Shown one piece after another: positions 51,501 to 60,763 of a DNA stretch of 64,000 nucleotides (position 1 is the first letter of the stretch; every line of letters starts with the position of its first letter). The position numbers and the translations under genes were made by a program. The notes beneath the pieces are model-generated. The model saw only the letters and a list, made by a program, of their open reading frames with translations. It had not been told where the DNA came from and did no database searches. This DNA is from Marinobacterium aestuarii (lineage in GTDB: Bacteria > Pseudomonadota > Gammaproteobacteria > Pseudomonadales > Balneatricaceae): NCBI RefSeq assembly GCF_001651805.1, contig NZ_CP015839.1, positions 5,084,001 through 5,148,000 on the forward strand, written 5' to 3'.

Positions 51501-53318
51501 CTACAGCGATGAGAGGTTTTTCAGGGGGCTGGGCAGGGGTACGTATTCCGAGCAGCGATCCGCCCGCTGCAGCACCCGGTTCAGCAGGTTGGTCTTGCTG
51601 GGCCAGGGCTCACCCTGCAATACCCGGGCGATCAGCTCGCCGGAACAGGCGTTGCCATGGCGCCGCTGATAATCTTCCAGGCTGAGTGCCAGGCCGCGCC
51701 ACAGTGCGGTTTCCAGCGCCTGACTGCCGGCGGCCAGGTAAAACACCGCCTGACTGAAGTTATTGATGAACAGGCAATAGGCGACGCGCTGCCAGCCCTG
51801 CTCGGCGGAATATTCAACCGACTGACGCACCCGTGACGGCAGCTGCGCCAGCCGTTCCTGCGGCCAGTAGCCCGTCACCAGCTTGGTGCCTTCGAGGTCG
51901 CGGATATAAAGCCGCGCCGGCAGCCCGTCCTGCAGACCCACCACTACATTCTGCAAATGCGGTTCGAACACCACCCCCAGCTGGCAGAGTGCATACAGCA
52001 TGGGATGCGCCAGCTGCTCGACGTAGGCGACAAACCACTCCAGCGCCGCTTCCCCATAGGACAGGCCATGGCGGCGGGCACGCTGCTCCACCTGATAGCG
52101 GCTCTGAACATGACCGCTGAGGCTGTCGCCAAAGAGCGCCCCGGCCAGCAGTGGCGCTTCGCCCTGCGGCCAGTGCGGGCTGCTGCGCATGATCAGCCCG
52201 AAAGCTTCCTGCAGCTCGATGCGCTGCGCCTGTTCCTGGTCCTGAAAATCCACGGTAACGAAGGCAGGCTCGGCCATCAGGGTTAGCGACGGGAAGGTTT
52301 CGGTCAGGGCCCCAGCATGACGCTGCAGCAGCTGGCTGAGCCCCACGGCGCCCTCCAGTTCATACCAGGCGTTCTTGCGTACACAGTTGGTCAGGCGCAC
52401 ATGCAGTGAGCATTTGAGGAAGAAATCTGCACCGGGCCGGTACAGCGTGCGCACCGAGGCCGTGGGGTACCAGACCTCCCCCGCCGGCCCCAGGTCCAGC
52501 AGGCGCCCGCTTTGCAACGCCTGCTGGACCGGCGCCAGCCCACGGATATGGCCCGCCTGCCAGGGGTGCACCGGGATCAGCCGATAGCCCGCTGGCACAA
52601 CGATGCCCGGCAGCTGGCCCGCCAGCAGCTCGATCGCGGGCGCAGCCAGCAGTGAACGCTGTTTCAGGTCCTCGGCGCGCACGGCGAAATAATGCAGCTG
52701 AAAGGCGGCGCCCACTTCCGGCGAATACTGGCGAATGGCCTCCAGACCAATACCCTGACGGCTCTTGGGTGTCGGGTGACAGGCGTGGCCGAAGGTCAGC
52801 GCCTGTTCGGATCTCAGGTAGGCCGCCGCCCCCAGGCCCCAGTCGTGCTCCCGCTCGCCCAGGGCAACAAACTCGGCCATGACCTGCACGCTGTTGCCAA
52901 TCTGTTGCAGCAGTTCGGTATTGACGGCCTGGTCATAACGGCCCGCCAGCTCGGCGAGCAGCAGCTGCGCCAGGCGCCGCCAGTCGAGCGCCTGCCAGGG
53001 TTTGCCAAAACCACCGCCGTAGGGCGCGGAGATATAGTCGTAATTCAGGGTCGGTGACGGGCTCGCCACCGCCACCAGGATGCGGACCCGCGTGCGGCTC
53101 AGGCGGATCTCGAGGATATGACCGTGCTGTACCCGCTGCGAATGCCGCAGAGCCAGCGGCCAGCCTTTGTTGCCAAAGGGCGTATCCAGCTGCAGCAGGC
53201 CGGCCGGGGCCGCCACCTCGCGACAGTAGCAGTTCAGCAGCGCGGCTATTGAGTGGGACCCGGCCAGATCCTGGCGGTGCTGGGTTCTATAGGCCAGCGC
53301 CGAAGATTGTTCAGACAT
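51501..53318 (-). CDS. pvsD: NIS siderophore synthetase (IucA/IucC family, PvsD/AcsD-like)
   Basis: A 605-residue ATP-dependent carboxylate-amine/alcohol ligase. It has HPTPKSRQGI near residue 180, the ATP-binding RLIPVHPWQAGHI near residue 265, TASVRTLYR and KCSLHVRLTNCVRKNAW, then the FerR/FhuF-like C-terminal region (VVFEPHLQNVVVGLQDGLPARLYIRDLEG, read in segments). AcsD and PvsD are proposed to join L-serine to citrate. Assignment to PvsD rests on gene order and this motif set. It starts 2 bases after the MFS gene stop. Confidence 0.88.
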   Translation of the reverse strand: MSEQSSALAYRTQHRQDLAGSHSIAALLNCYCREVAAPAGLLQLDTPFGNKGWPLALRHSQRVQHGHILEIRLSRTRVRILVAVASPSPTLNYDYISAPYGGGFGKPWQALDWRRLAQLLLAELAGRYDQAVNTELLQQIGNSVQVMAEFVALGEREHDWGLGAAAYLRSEQALTFGHACHPTPKSRQGIGLEAIRQYSPEVGAAFQLHYFAVRAEDLKQRSLLAAPAIELLAGQLPGIVVPAGYRLIPVHPWQAGHIRGLAPVQQALQSGRLLDLGPAGEVWYPTASVRTLYRPGADFFLKCSLHVRLTNCVRKNAWYELEGAVGLSQLLQRHAGALTETFPSLTLMAEPAFVTVDFQDQEQAQRIELQEAFGLIMRSSPHWPQGEAPLLAGALFGDSLSGHVQSRYQVEQRARRHGLSYGEAALEWFVAYVEQLAHPMLYALCQLGVVFEPHLQNVVVGLQDGLPARLYIRDLEGTKLVTGYWPQERLAQLPSRVRQSVEYSAEQGWQRVAYCLFINNFSQAVFYLAAGSQALETALWRGLALSLEDYQRRHGNACSGELIARVLQGEPWPSKTNLLNRVLQRADRCSEYVPLPSPLKNLSSL

Positions 53319-53320
53319 AC

Positions 53321-54514
53321 TCAGTTCCTTTCAGCATGAATAAAGTGGTGTTTACGAAATCCGCCCTGCAGCAGCAGGCTCAGGGTCAGCAGCACCAGCG
53401 CTGCGGCCAGCAGCGGACTGCTGAGACCCAGGAGACCACTCAGGGCACCGGCACAGAGACCCGCCGCCACCCCGGCCCACTTGGCCGCTGCATCCAAACG
53501 CCCGAACAGCCCGCCGGCCCGCTGGCCGCTGGAGGCACTCATCAGGCGGTGCAGCGCCACGAAACAGGCCGTCATGGCCAGCCCCATCAGCAGCCGCAGC
53601 GCAATCAGCACCACCAGGCTGTCGGCGAGGTACTGGCCCCAGTAGCTGAGCGCCAGCACGGCAAAGGCGACCTGCAGACAGCGTACCGCCGACCACCGCC
53701 GCAGCCCGCGGCCAAGGCCCGGTGCCAGCAGCAGATAGACCAGGTGTGGCAGGCTGAACAGCCAGGCAAGCTCGACGGCATCCAGGGCCGCAAAGCGCAG
53801 CTGCATGTCGGCGATGAAATAGGGAAAGCCGATAACACAGGCAAAGGAAAAGCCGAACTGCAGCATGAACAGCAAGGCGCCGGACACCTGTTCCTGCACC
53901 GCCGCCGCCGTCTTATCTCCGAGCCTGACCGGGCTCGCCGCCGCCCCGGCCGGCAGGGCAAGCAGCAGTAGCAGCGCCGCCAGCAACGGCAGCAAGGCCA
54001 GATAGCCATAGAGTTCGAGCGGTGCGACAAAGCCGATCAGCCAGCCGAACAACACCGGCGCCACCACCAGGGCGGCACGGGCGGAGCCCTGCATCCAGTT
54101 CAGCGACTGGGCAAGACCTGCGCCCTGTACCAGGGATGCCAGATGCGCGCTGGAGGCGGCAAAAGTTCCGCCCAGCAGACCCTGCACCATCAGCGCCAGT
54201 GCAAACAGCAGCGGTGACGGTGCCAGGCTGGCCAGCAGAAAGCCCAGCGCCAGCCCGAGCTGGGCCCGCAACAAGGACCGGCGCGTGCCGTAACGATCGG
54301 CAAAGCGCCCCCACCAGGGCGCCGCCAGGGCCGTGCAGAGTGTCGGCAGAATATAGAACCAGCCCACCAGCTGAGTCTGGGTCGAGTCAAAGCTTTGCAG
54401 CAGGATTAGCGCAAAGAACGGAGGCATGCCCAGCGCCGCCAGCGCGGCAATAAAATGACACAGCATCACCACCGCGATCCTGCGGCGTTCGGAACCGGTC
54501 ACAGCGCTTCCCAC
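53321..54514 (-). CDS. pvsC: MFS siderophore exporter (PvsC-like)
   Basis: A 397-residue transporter with about 12 hydrophobic helices. It has the MFS loop 2-3 motif GRFADRYGTRRSLL near residue 68 (canonical GxLaDrxGrkxxl). It sits between the two NIS synthetase genes, as pvsC does in Vibrio, and overlaps the end of pvsB by 16 bases. Export of the finished siderophore is inferred from position. Confidence 0.85.
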   Translation of the reverse strand: MGSAVTGSERRRIAVVMLCHFIAALAALGMPPFFALILLQSFDSTQTQLVGWFYILPTLCTALAAPWWGRFADRYGTRRSLLRAQLGLALGFLLASLAPSPLLFALALMVQGLLGGTFAASSAHLASLVQGAGLAQSLNWMQGSARAALVVAPVLFGWLIGFVAPLELYGYLALLPLLAALLLLLALPAGAAASPVRLGDKTAAAVQEQVSGALLFMLQFGFSFACVIGFPYFIADMQLRFAALDAVELAWLFSLPHLVYLLLAPGLGRGLRRWSAVRCLQVAFAVLALSYWGQYLADSLVVLIALRLLMGLAMTACFVALHRLMSASSGQRAGGLFGRLDAAAKWAGVAAGLCAGALSGLLGLSSPLLAAALVLLTLSLLLQGGFRKHHFIHAERN

Positions 54515-56280
54515 AGGAAATTAGGCGCACTCTTGCCATAGAACTTGTTGATGTCCGCCGCCCCTGAGTGCGACTTGCTCTGCAGCGTCCCGGCGGTCAA
54601 CAAGTATTTGGCGTAGAGCTTGTCGTCCTCCAGCAACAACCGGCGCAGCTCGGTGGCATCCTCGTTAGGCAGGGCCGCCAGACTGTCTTCAAGCGCCTGC
54701 AGTAGCAGACGATAGAGCTCACGACGCTCGCCATACCTAAGCTGCACCATGCCCTCGATCAGCGGCGCCAGATTGAGCTGCAGCGTAATGGTGGTGAACA
54801 TCTGCCCCAGCGCCAGGGGGTCCTGGCTCCAGATGCGCTGATCCTGCAGCCCCTCGACATGGCGGTACAGCTCCGGCCAGCGGGCCGCCAGCGATTCACG
54901 CTCGATACGCGGGGCGTCATTGTCCTTGAGCAACAGCCGCATGCTGCCTGCGGCCGGGCCGAGCAGCAGCATCGAGTTCTGCTGGTTCGACTCCAGCGCT
55001 ATGCCGTAGCGCAGCCAGAGGGTGACATGCACCGCCAGGGTCAGGTCCAGGTAGTGGCGCAGAAATGCCCGCGTATCGCCCTGGTAAAAACGCCCGCTCA
55101 GCTCCTCGAACACCCGGCAGCCCGAAGGGGTGACCGCCAGCAAGCCCGCCACCGACACCAGGGTGCCGTCCGTGACCTCCTGCGGGTAAAGCCGCTGGAT
55201 GTAACCAAGAAAGCTGTGACCATCGACATGGGCCCCCAGGCTTTCGTCCGTCAGCAGCAGGCGCCCCTGCAGCTGCTCATCCTGCCGGGCAATGGCGCCG
55301 AGCAGGTCCTGCACCCGCTGGCCATCGCCGATGGTGCTGGGTTTTACGGTGCGAATGTTGCGGCTGCCGAGCGTCCGGATCGTCAGTGGCAGCTTGATAT
55401 GCGTGCCGGGGCGCTCCAGCAGCATCAGGCTGCGTACCGACAGTGTTGGCACCACCTCGACACAGGCCCCGGGTGCCCGGATCACCTGCTGATCAAGACC
55501 GGCGTCCTGCAGCAGCGGCCTAAGCGCCTGGTCCCAGAGGAAGGGATGCACCGGTATCAGGCGGTAGTCCGCCGCCAGGGTTTCGCTCAACCCCACCCGG
55601 GCAAAGTCGGGAATCCAGTGCGGCTCCTCCGCCCGGGAGGCCTGACAGAAAGCGCGGGGCACCGCGAGCCAGCGCAACTGAAAGCGGGGCTGGAACTCAG
55701 GCGCGTAGCGCTCCAGGTCTTCAACGCTGAAGCCGCTTTTGGCCCGGGCGGTCGGGTAATAGGGGTGGTCGAGGTAGGATGCCAGCCGGTCGTAATGCAG
55801 AAAACGCTGTGCCCAGCCGCCCTCGCCCTGGGACTGATCGCGGCCTGCGCTGAAATAATCCTGCTGCGCCTGGCGACAACGCAGGCCGTGCAATGCGGCC
55901 TCGCGGCACTCAATGGCAAAATGACGGTAGTGTTCCAGCTCCGAGGGCTCCAGCCCCGCACTCAGCCACTCCAGCAGCGCCGCGCAGTTCGTCAGCTCAA
56001 GGGGGTCATCACGGCCTGCGGGACGGGCAATAACCGGGCCCTGCCGGTAACGCCAGCGTTGCATAAAAGCACTGGCCTGCACCGGAATCCAGAGCTCGCC
56101 GGCGGCCAGGTGCGCCAGATGCCACCAGTCGCCGCCATCCTGTGCAGCCGCGTGACCCACCGACTCTGGGCTGACCTGCCGGCCCCGGCTGCTGAACTGC
56201 TGCACATCCTCGCGCAGCAGCGTGTCCAGCACCCGGGCAAAGATGTAATCAGATGCATCGTCCAGGCTTACAATGCTCAT
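54499..56280 (-). CDS. pvsB: NIS siderophore synthetase (IucA/IucC family, PvsB-like)
   Basis: A 593-residue ligase of the same family as pvsD but only distantly related. Segments include HPYYPTARAKSGFS near residue 175 (variant of the HPxxK motif), DYRLIPVHPFLWDQ near residue 245, TLSVRSL and HIKLPLTIRTLGSRNIRTVKP, and ESNQQNSMLLLGPAAG near residue 425. In the vibrioferrin scheme it forms the amide between the citrate half and the alanine-derived half. It overlaps pvsA by 4 bases and pvsC by 16 bases. Confidence 0.85.
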   Translation of the reverse strand: MSIVSLDDASDYIFARVLDTLLREDVQQFSSRGRQVSPESVGHAAAQDGGDWWHLAHLAAGELWIPVQASAFMQRWRYRQGPVIARPAGRDDPLELTNCAALLEWLSAGLEPSELEHYRHFAIECREAALHGLRCRQAQQDYFSAGRDQSQGEGGWAQRFLHYDRLASYLDHPYYPTARAKSGFSVEDLERYAPEFQPRFQLRWLAVPRAFCQASRAEEPHWIPDFARVGLSETLAADYRLIPVHPFLWDQALRPLLQDAGLDQQVIRAPGACVEVVPTLSVRSLMLLERPGTHIKLPLTIRTLGSRNIRTVKPSTIGDGQRVQDLLGAIARQDEQLQGRLLLTDESLGAHVDGHSFLGYIQRLYPQEVTDGTLVSVAGLLAVTPSGCRVFEELSGRFYQGDTRAFLRHYLDLTLAVHVTLWLRYGIALESNQQNSMLLLGPAAGSMRLLLKDNDAPRIERESLAARWPELYRHVEGLQDQRIWSQDPLALGQMFTTITLQLNLAPLIEGMVQLRYGERRELYRLLLQALEDSLAALPNEDATELRRLLLEDDKLYAKYLLTAGTLQSKSHSGAADINKFYGKSAPNFLWEAL

Positions 56281-57488
56281 GCTTCCAGCTCCCAGCTGAG
56301 CCCGGCCAGGGCATCCTCGACCCTTGCCTGCAGCTGCGTCTCGCAGGTACCCAGCGCGCGGATCACGCCCAGGTAATCCTTGTTGGAATGACTCAGTTCC
56401 AGCTGCTCGCCGGCCCGGCGCAAGGGCCGGAAATCAACAAAACCCCCGGCCCAGTCATGGCGAAACGCCGCCGGCGTCTGCGTCAGGCGCCCGGCTTGCG
56501 TGGCCCGAATATACTGAATCAGCAAACGGCTATCGGGCCCTGCCAGCAGCGGCAATGGCTGCCCCAGATGCAGCTGCAGCAGGGTGCGAAACAATGGGAA
56601 ATCGAGCGCCTGGGCCAGCAGAAACTCGCGACCATCACCGATGGTGCGATAGTTGATTTCGATCAGCCGCGGCCCCTTTTGGGTCTGCACGAACTCGGTA
56701 TGACAGGAGCCAAAACCCACGCCGAAGTCGCAGATCATGCGCACAACGCTCTGCAGATCGGCATCCTCGAGATCCAGCCCCCAGCGTGCCGACAGCTCGA
56801 CAAAATGCGGCGGCTCCGACAGCTCTACCCGAAACCCGCCCAGCACCTCGAGCCGCTCGCCATCGCCGAGCGTCTCCAGCGTATACAGGGGGCCTTCGAT
56901 ATACTCCTCGATCAGCAATGGCTGCCCCGGCTGGCGTTCCCAGAGTCGCTCACAGCAGTCCCTCAGTGCGGCGGCCGACTGGACCAGGCTAACATCCAGA
57001 CTCGCCACCCCCTCCCGTGGCTTGACCACACAGGGATAGGGGCAGTCGGCCAGCAGGGGTTCCAGCTGCGAGGGCGCTGCGACAAGCCGATACCAGAAAG
57101 GCTCAGCCCCCAGGGATGCCAGGTGGGCGCGCATCGCCGCCTTGTTCTTGGCGCGATAACACACCCGCCAGTCCTTGCCGGGCAAACCGAAGTACTCGGC
57201 CACCAGCGCCGTCGAGGTCTGCAGATGATCGCTATGGGAGAACACCGCGACCGGTGCAATATCGGCCTCCTGCAGTGTTTCGATCAGCGCCAGCGGATTG
57301 AACACATCGCACGCCAGGATGGCGTCGGGATAGGCTTCTCGCCCCTCCTCGGCAAAATGCTGACGATGCTCGCGGGCAAGGTCAGTGACAATAACGGGCG
57401 ACAGCCCCAGTGCCCGGGCGGCGGGTAAGAAGCCCTCATTGAGCACTTCGGTGACTAGATGGGCAATAAAGATGATCTGACCCGACAT
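56277..57488 (-). CDS. pvsA: ATP-grasp ligase of siderophore synthesis (PvsA-like)
   Basis: A 403-residue ATP-grasp protein: preATP-grasp domain (about 1-100), the ATP-binding strand PYPCVVKPREGVASLDV near residue 150, LLIEEYIEGPLYTLETLGDG near residue 195 and the metal-binding RLIEINYRTIGDGREFLL near 280. In vibrioferrin synthesis the homologue is proposed to couple L-alanine with 2-oxoglutarate. First gene of the biosynthesis operon, with a Fur-like site about 115 bases upstream. Confidence 0.85.
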   Translation of the reverse strand: MSGQIIFIAHLVTEVLNEGFLPAARALGLSPVIVTDLAREHRQHFAEEGREAYPDAILACDVFNPLALIETLQEADIAPVAVFSHSDHLQTSTALVAEYFGLPGKDWRVCYRAKNKAAMRAHLASLGAEPFWYRLVAAPSQLEPLLADCPYPCVVKPREGVASLDVSLVQSAAALRDCCERLWERQPGQPLLIEEYIEGPLYTLETLGDGERLEVLGGFRVELSEPPHFVELSARWGLDLEDADLQSVVRMICDFGVGFGSCHTEFVQTQKGPRLIEINYRTIGDGREFLLAQALDFPLFRTLLQLHLGQPLPLLAGPDSRLLIQYIRATQAGRLTQTPAAFRHDWAGGFVDFRPLRRAGEQLELSHSNKDYLGVIRALGTCETQLQARVEDALAGLSWELEA

Positions 57489-57918
57489 TCCTTGAGCTCC
57501 GTTGCGATGCGTTGCTGACTGGGTTCCCGGGTATCAGTGCCAGACAGACCCCGGGAACAGGCTCGGGACAGACTCCCGAACTCGATGCCTTTTATACTAA
57601 ATACGAATCACTATCATTAGCAACATTATTTTAAACATCTGTTCGAATTGGTGCCGCACCCGACAAGGCGCAGCTCGGGAGCATGATCCCAGGGCTTGGA
57701 ACAGCAACAGGACACGGGCGGAAAGCCACGGCAGAACGCCCCCTGCAAGGGCCCAGAGGAGACGCAAGAAGGACTATATAAAGATCAGCATGGAGCAGGA
57801 TTTTAAGAGGTTTTTACGCCTTTTTGGCGCAGTTTACAGGCGTTAAGCAGTTTGCCAGCACGCAGTGGATACAGCTAACCCGAGCACCGATCACGGAGCC
57901 TGCCGCACCGAAAAACGA
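57489..57918. other. Gene-free region between pvsA and the glutamine synthetase-like gene
   Basis: 430 bases. The left part carries the pvsA promoter and the Fur-like site. The right part (about 57640-57918) has an A/T-rich block near 57775-57830 with AGGTTTTTACGCCTTTTTGGCG, a weak hairpin that could terminate the puuA-like transcript, and otherwise nothing I can identify. Confidence 0.5.
57603..57621 (-). promoter_or_regulatory. Fur-box-like site upstream of pvsA
   Basis: The minus strand GCTAATGATAGTGATTCGT matches 13 of 19 positions of the Fur consensus, with TAATGATA intact, and lies in an A/T-rich promoter region about 115 bases before pvsA. Confidence 0.65.
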
Positions 57919-59262
57919 TCAGACTCGCAGCAGCAGATGCTCACGTTCCCAGGAGCTGATGACCTTGTTAAAGGCTTCGTATTCCGCCAGTTTTACCGCG
58001 ACATAGGCTTTTACAAAACGCTCACCCAGGATCGCCTGCAGCGGTTCGCAACCTGATAACAGCCGCAGCCCCTCCTCCAGGGTGCGGGCAATCTCGACCC
58101 GGCTGTTGGCGCCATAGGCACTGCCCTGGGTGGGGGCCGAAGGTTGCAACTGCTCTTTAAGCCCCAGATAGCCACAGGCCAGCGACAGGGCGATGGCCAG
58201 GTAGGGATTGGCATCGGCGCCGGCAAAGCGGTTCTCGACCCGGGTGGATTCGGGCGTGCTCTGGGGCACCCGCAGGCCGGTGGTGCGGTTATCCAGCCCC
58301 CACTGCAGGTTGATGGGCGCGGCTATATCCGGTACGAAACGGCGGTACGAATTCACATTGGGGGCGAAGAAGCTGATCGCCGCCGGCACGTACTTCTGCA
58401 GCCCCCCCAGGTAGTGATAGAGCGCCTCGCTGAGGCCGCCCTGCGGGGTAGCGAAGATATTCTCACCGCTGGCGATATCCTGCAGGCTCTGGTGAATATG
58501 CAGCGCACTGCCGGGTTCATGCTCCATCGGCTTGGCCATGAAGGTGGCGTAGATATCGTGCTGCAGCGCCGTTTCGCGCAGGGTGCGCTTGAAGGTGAAC
58601 ACCTGGTCAGCCAGCGCCAGGGCATCGCCGTGCTTGAAGTTGATCTCCATCTGGCCGGCGCCCGATTCGTGAATCAGGGTATCCACATCCAGCTGCTGCA
58701 GTTCGCAGTAGCGGTACAGGGTATCGATAATGGGGTCGAACTCGTTCACCGCATCGATGCTGTAGGACTGGCGCGCACTCTCGGTACGGCCGGAGCGCCC
58801 GATCGGCGCCTTGAGCTCGTAGTCCGGGTCCAGATTCTTCTGCACCAGGTAGAACTCCACCTCCGGCGCCACCACCGGCCTCAGGCCTTCTGCCTCGTAC
58901 AGCGCCAGCACCCGGCGCAGCACACTGCGGGTCGCCAGCGGATGCAGCTCACCCTGCATGTCGTAGCAGTCGTGGATCAGCTGGGCCGTCGGCTCCTTGG
59001 CCCAGGGCGCCAGGCGCAGCGTGGTCGGGTCCGGCTGCAGCACCATGTCCCGGTCGGCAGGGTCCACCAATTGGTCGTGCTCGCGGGACCAGTCGCCGGT
59101 CACCGTCTGGATCAGAATGCTTTCGGGCAGGCGGGCATTCTGCTCGGCGATAAACTTGCGCGTGGGCAGAAACTTGCCGCGGGCATTGCCGGTCATGTCC
59201 GGCACCAGGCATTCAATCTCGCTTATATTGTGTTGCTGCAGAAACTGCTCAATCGTATCCAT
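57919..59262 (-). CDS. puuA: Gamma-glutamylpolyamine synthetase (glutamine synthetase family, PuuA-like)
   Basis: A 447-residue GS-fold ligase that attaches glutamate to a polyamine such as putrescine. Metal and ATP-site motifs are VAPEVEFYL near 127, GAGQMEINF near 208, GSALHIHQS near 252 and FAPNVNSYRRFVP near 300; the C-terminus ends SSWEREHLLLRV. The shorter N-terminal beta-grasp region and absence of the adenylylation Tyr loop separate it from GlnA. Divergent from a PuuB-like oxidase, which supports a polyamine role; the exact amine is unknown. Confidence 0.85.
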   Translation of the reverse strand: MDTIEQFLQQHNISEIECLVPDMTGNARGKFLPTRKFIAEQNARLPESILIQTVTGDWSREHDQLVDPADRDMVLQPDPTTLRLAPWAKEPTAQLIHDCYDMQGELHPLATRSVLRRVLALYEAEGLRPVVAPEVEFYLVQKNLDPDYELKAPIGRSGRTESARQSYSIDAVNEFDPIIDTLYRYCELQQLDVDTLIHESGAGQMEINFKHGDALALADQVFTFKRTLRETALQHDIYATFMAKPMEHEPGSALHIHQSLQDIASGENIFATPQGGLSEALYHYLGGLQKYVPAAISFFAPNVNSYRRFVPDIAAPINLQWGLDNRTTGLRVPQSTPESTRVENRFAGADANPYLAIALSLACGYLGLKEQLQPSAPTQGSAYGANSRVEIARTLEEGLRLLSGCEPLQAILGERFVKAYVAVKLAEYEAFNKVISSWEREHLLLRV

Positions 59263-59405
59263 CGCGCACCGTCCGGATAAGTGTCCATACCCATTTCAGT
59301 GTATGACAAGATTCTGCCCAGGGAGCTGTCAAACAGACGATTTATGGCCATAGTATGCTGATAAGAAAGCGTTTTTCTGCCCTCCCTTCAGGAGACCCGG
59401 ACCCT

Positions 59406-60701
59406 ATGCACGACACCGGCTTTGCCGCCTCCTATTACGCCGCCAGCGCTCACTCAGTTGAACCCTGGCCGACACTGCAGGGCGAAGTGCAGGCCGATGT
59501 CTGCATCATAGGCGCCGGCTACACCGGTCTGTCGACGGCGCTGCATCTGCGCGAGCAGGGTTATAGCGTGGTGGTACTGGAAGCGGCCCGCGTGGCCCAG
59601 GGCGCCTCGGGACGCAACGGTGGCCAGGTGTGCGTCGGCCTGAACCTGGGCCAACATGAACTGGAAGCCTGGCTCGGAGCCGAACATGCACAGCAACTCT
59701 GGGAGCTGTCCGTTGAGGCGGTGGCGCTGGTAAAAGATCTGATCGCACGCCACAAGATCCATTGCGACCTGAAAGCCGGCATCCTGCACTCGGCCTTCAA
59801 GCCCTCCCATGTAGGCCCGATGCAGCGCGAAACCGAGCATCTGCAGCAGCACTACGGCTATCAGGGCCTGCGTTTTGTACCCAGGGACGAGCTGCGCACT
59901 ATGCTTGGCACCGAACGCTACCAGGGTGCCCAGCTGTTTACAGATGCGCTGCATCTGCATCCGCTGAATTACGCTCTGGGTCTGGCCCAGGCGGCCCGGG
60001 CAAAGGGCGTACAGATCTTTGAAAACAGCCGTGCGCTTGATTACCAACATGAAGGCAGTAGCAACGAGAACGCCCAGATAAACACAGCCCAGGGCTCGGT
60101 ACGGGCAAAGACCCTGGTGCTGGCCTGTAATGGTTATCTGGGGGCGCTGGAGCCGCGCATTGCCGGCAAGATCATGCCCATCAACAACTTTATTCTGGCC
60201 ACAGAACCTTTGGGCGCAGACCTCGCCCGCAGCCTGATCCGGGATGATGTGGCGGTGGCCGACTCGAAATTCGTGGTGAATTATTTCCGCCTTACAGCCG
60301 ACCACCGCCTGCTGTTCGGCGGCGGCGAAAACTACCGCAGCCGCTTCCCGGCGGATATTCCCACCTTTGTACGCAAACACCTGCTGCAGGTGTACCCGCA
60401 GCTCGAAAGCACCCGCATCGACTACGCCTGGGGCGGCACCCTGGCCATCACCCGCAACCGCATGCCCTTCTTTCGCCGCCTCGACCAGAACCTCTATGTG
60501 GCCCAGGGCTACTCCGGCCACGGCATCGCCCTGGCGACGCTCGGCGGCAAGCTGATCAGCGATGCCATCAGCGGCTCGTCTGAAGGCTTCGATATTCTGG
60601 CCCGCGTGCCCAGCCCAGGTTTCCCCGGCGGCACCCTGTTGCGCTGGCCGGCGCTGGTCGCCGGCATGTTGTATTACCAGTTGCGGGATAGGTTGAGTTG
60701 A
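59406..60701 (+). CDS. puuB: FAD-dependent gamma-glutamylpolyamine oxidase (PuuB-like)
   Basis: A 431-residue DAO-family flavoprotein. The FAD dinucleotide fold is VCIIGAGYTGLSTALHLREQG near residues 31-52, followed by GASGRNGGQVC. A C-terminal GYSGHGIALATLGGKLIS completes the FAD site. It would oxidise the glutamylated polyamine made by the divergent PuuA-like enzyme, giving aldehyde, ammonia and peroxide. I start at MHDTGFAASYY. The last ten codons are part of a sequence duplicated at 62.47 kb. Confidence 0.88.
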   Translation: MHDTGFAASYYAASAHSVEPWPTLQGEVQADVCIIGAGYTGLSTALHLREQGYSVVVLEAARVAQGASGRNGGQVCVGLNLGQHELEAWLGAEHAQQLWELSVEAVALVKDLIARHKIHCDLKAGILHSAFKPSHVGPMQRETEHLQQHYGYQGLRFVPRDELRTMLGTERYQGAQLFTDALHLHPLNYALGLAQAARAKGVQIFENSRALDYQHEGSSNENAQINTAQGSVRAKTLVLACNGYLGALEPRIAGKIMPINNFILATEPLGADLARSLIRDDVAVADSKFVVNYFRLTADHRLLFGGGENYRSRFPADIPTFVRKHLLQVYPQLESTRIDYAWGGTLAITRNRMPFFRRLDQNLYVAQGYSGHGIALATLGGKLISDAISGSSEGFDILARVPSPGFPGGTLLRWPALVAGMLYYQLRDRLS

Positions 60702-60763
60702 GTTTGAAATGGAAATCCGATATTTAATGCTGGTCGGTGGCGGCTATGTCTACTATTGAAAAG
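60673..60763 (+). repeat. Direct repeat copy 1: end of puuB and following bases
   Basis: Bases 60673-60701 (last codons and stop of the oxidase) recur at 62468-62496 with 2 mismatches in 29. About 30 bases further on, GGTCGGTGGCGG followed by ATGTCTACT-ATTGAAA-AGT (60732-60763) recurs at 62526-62561 with small indels. The segment between copies is about 1.8 kb. Confidence 0.85.
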
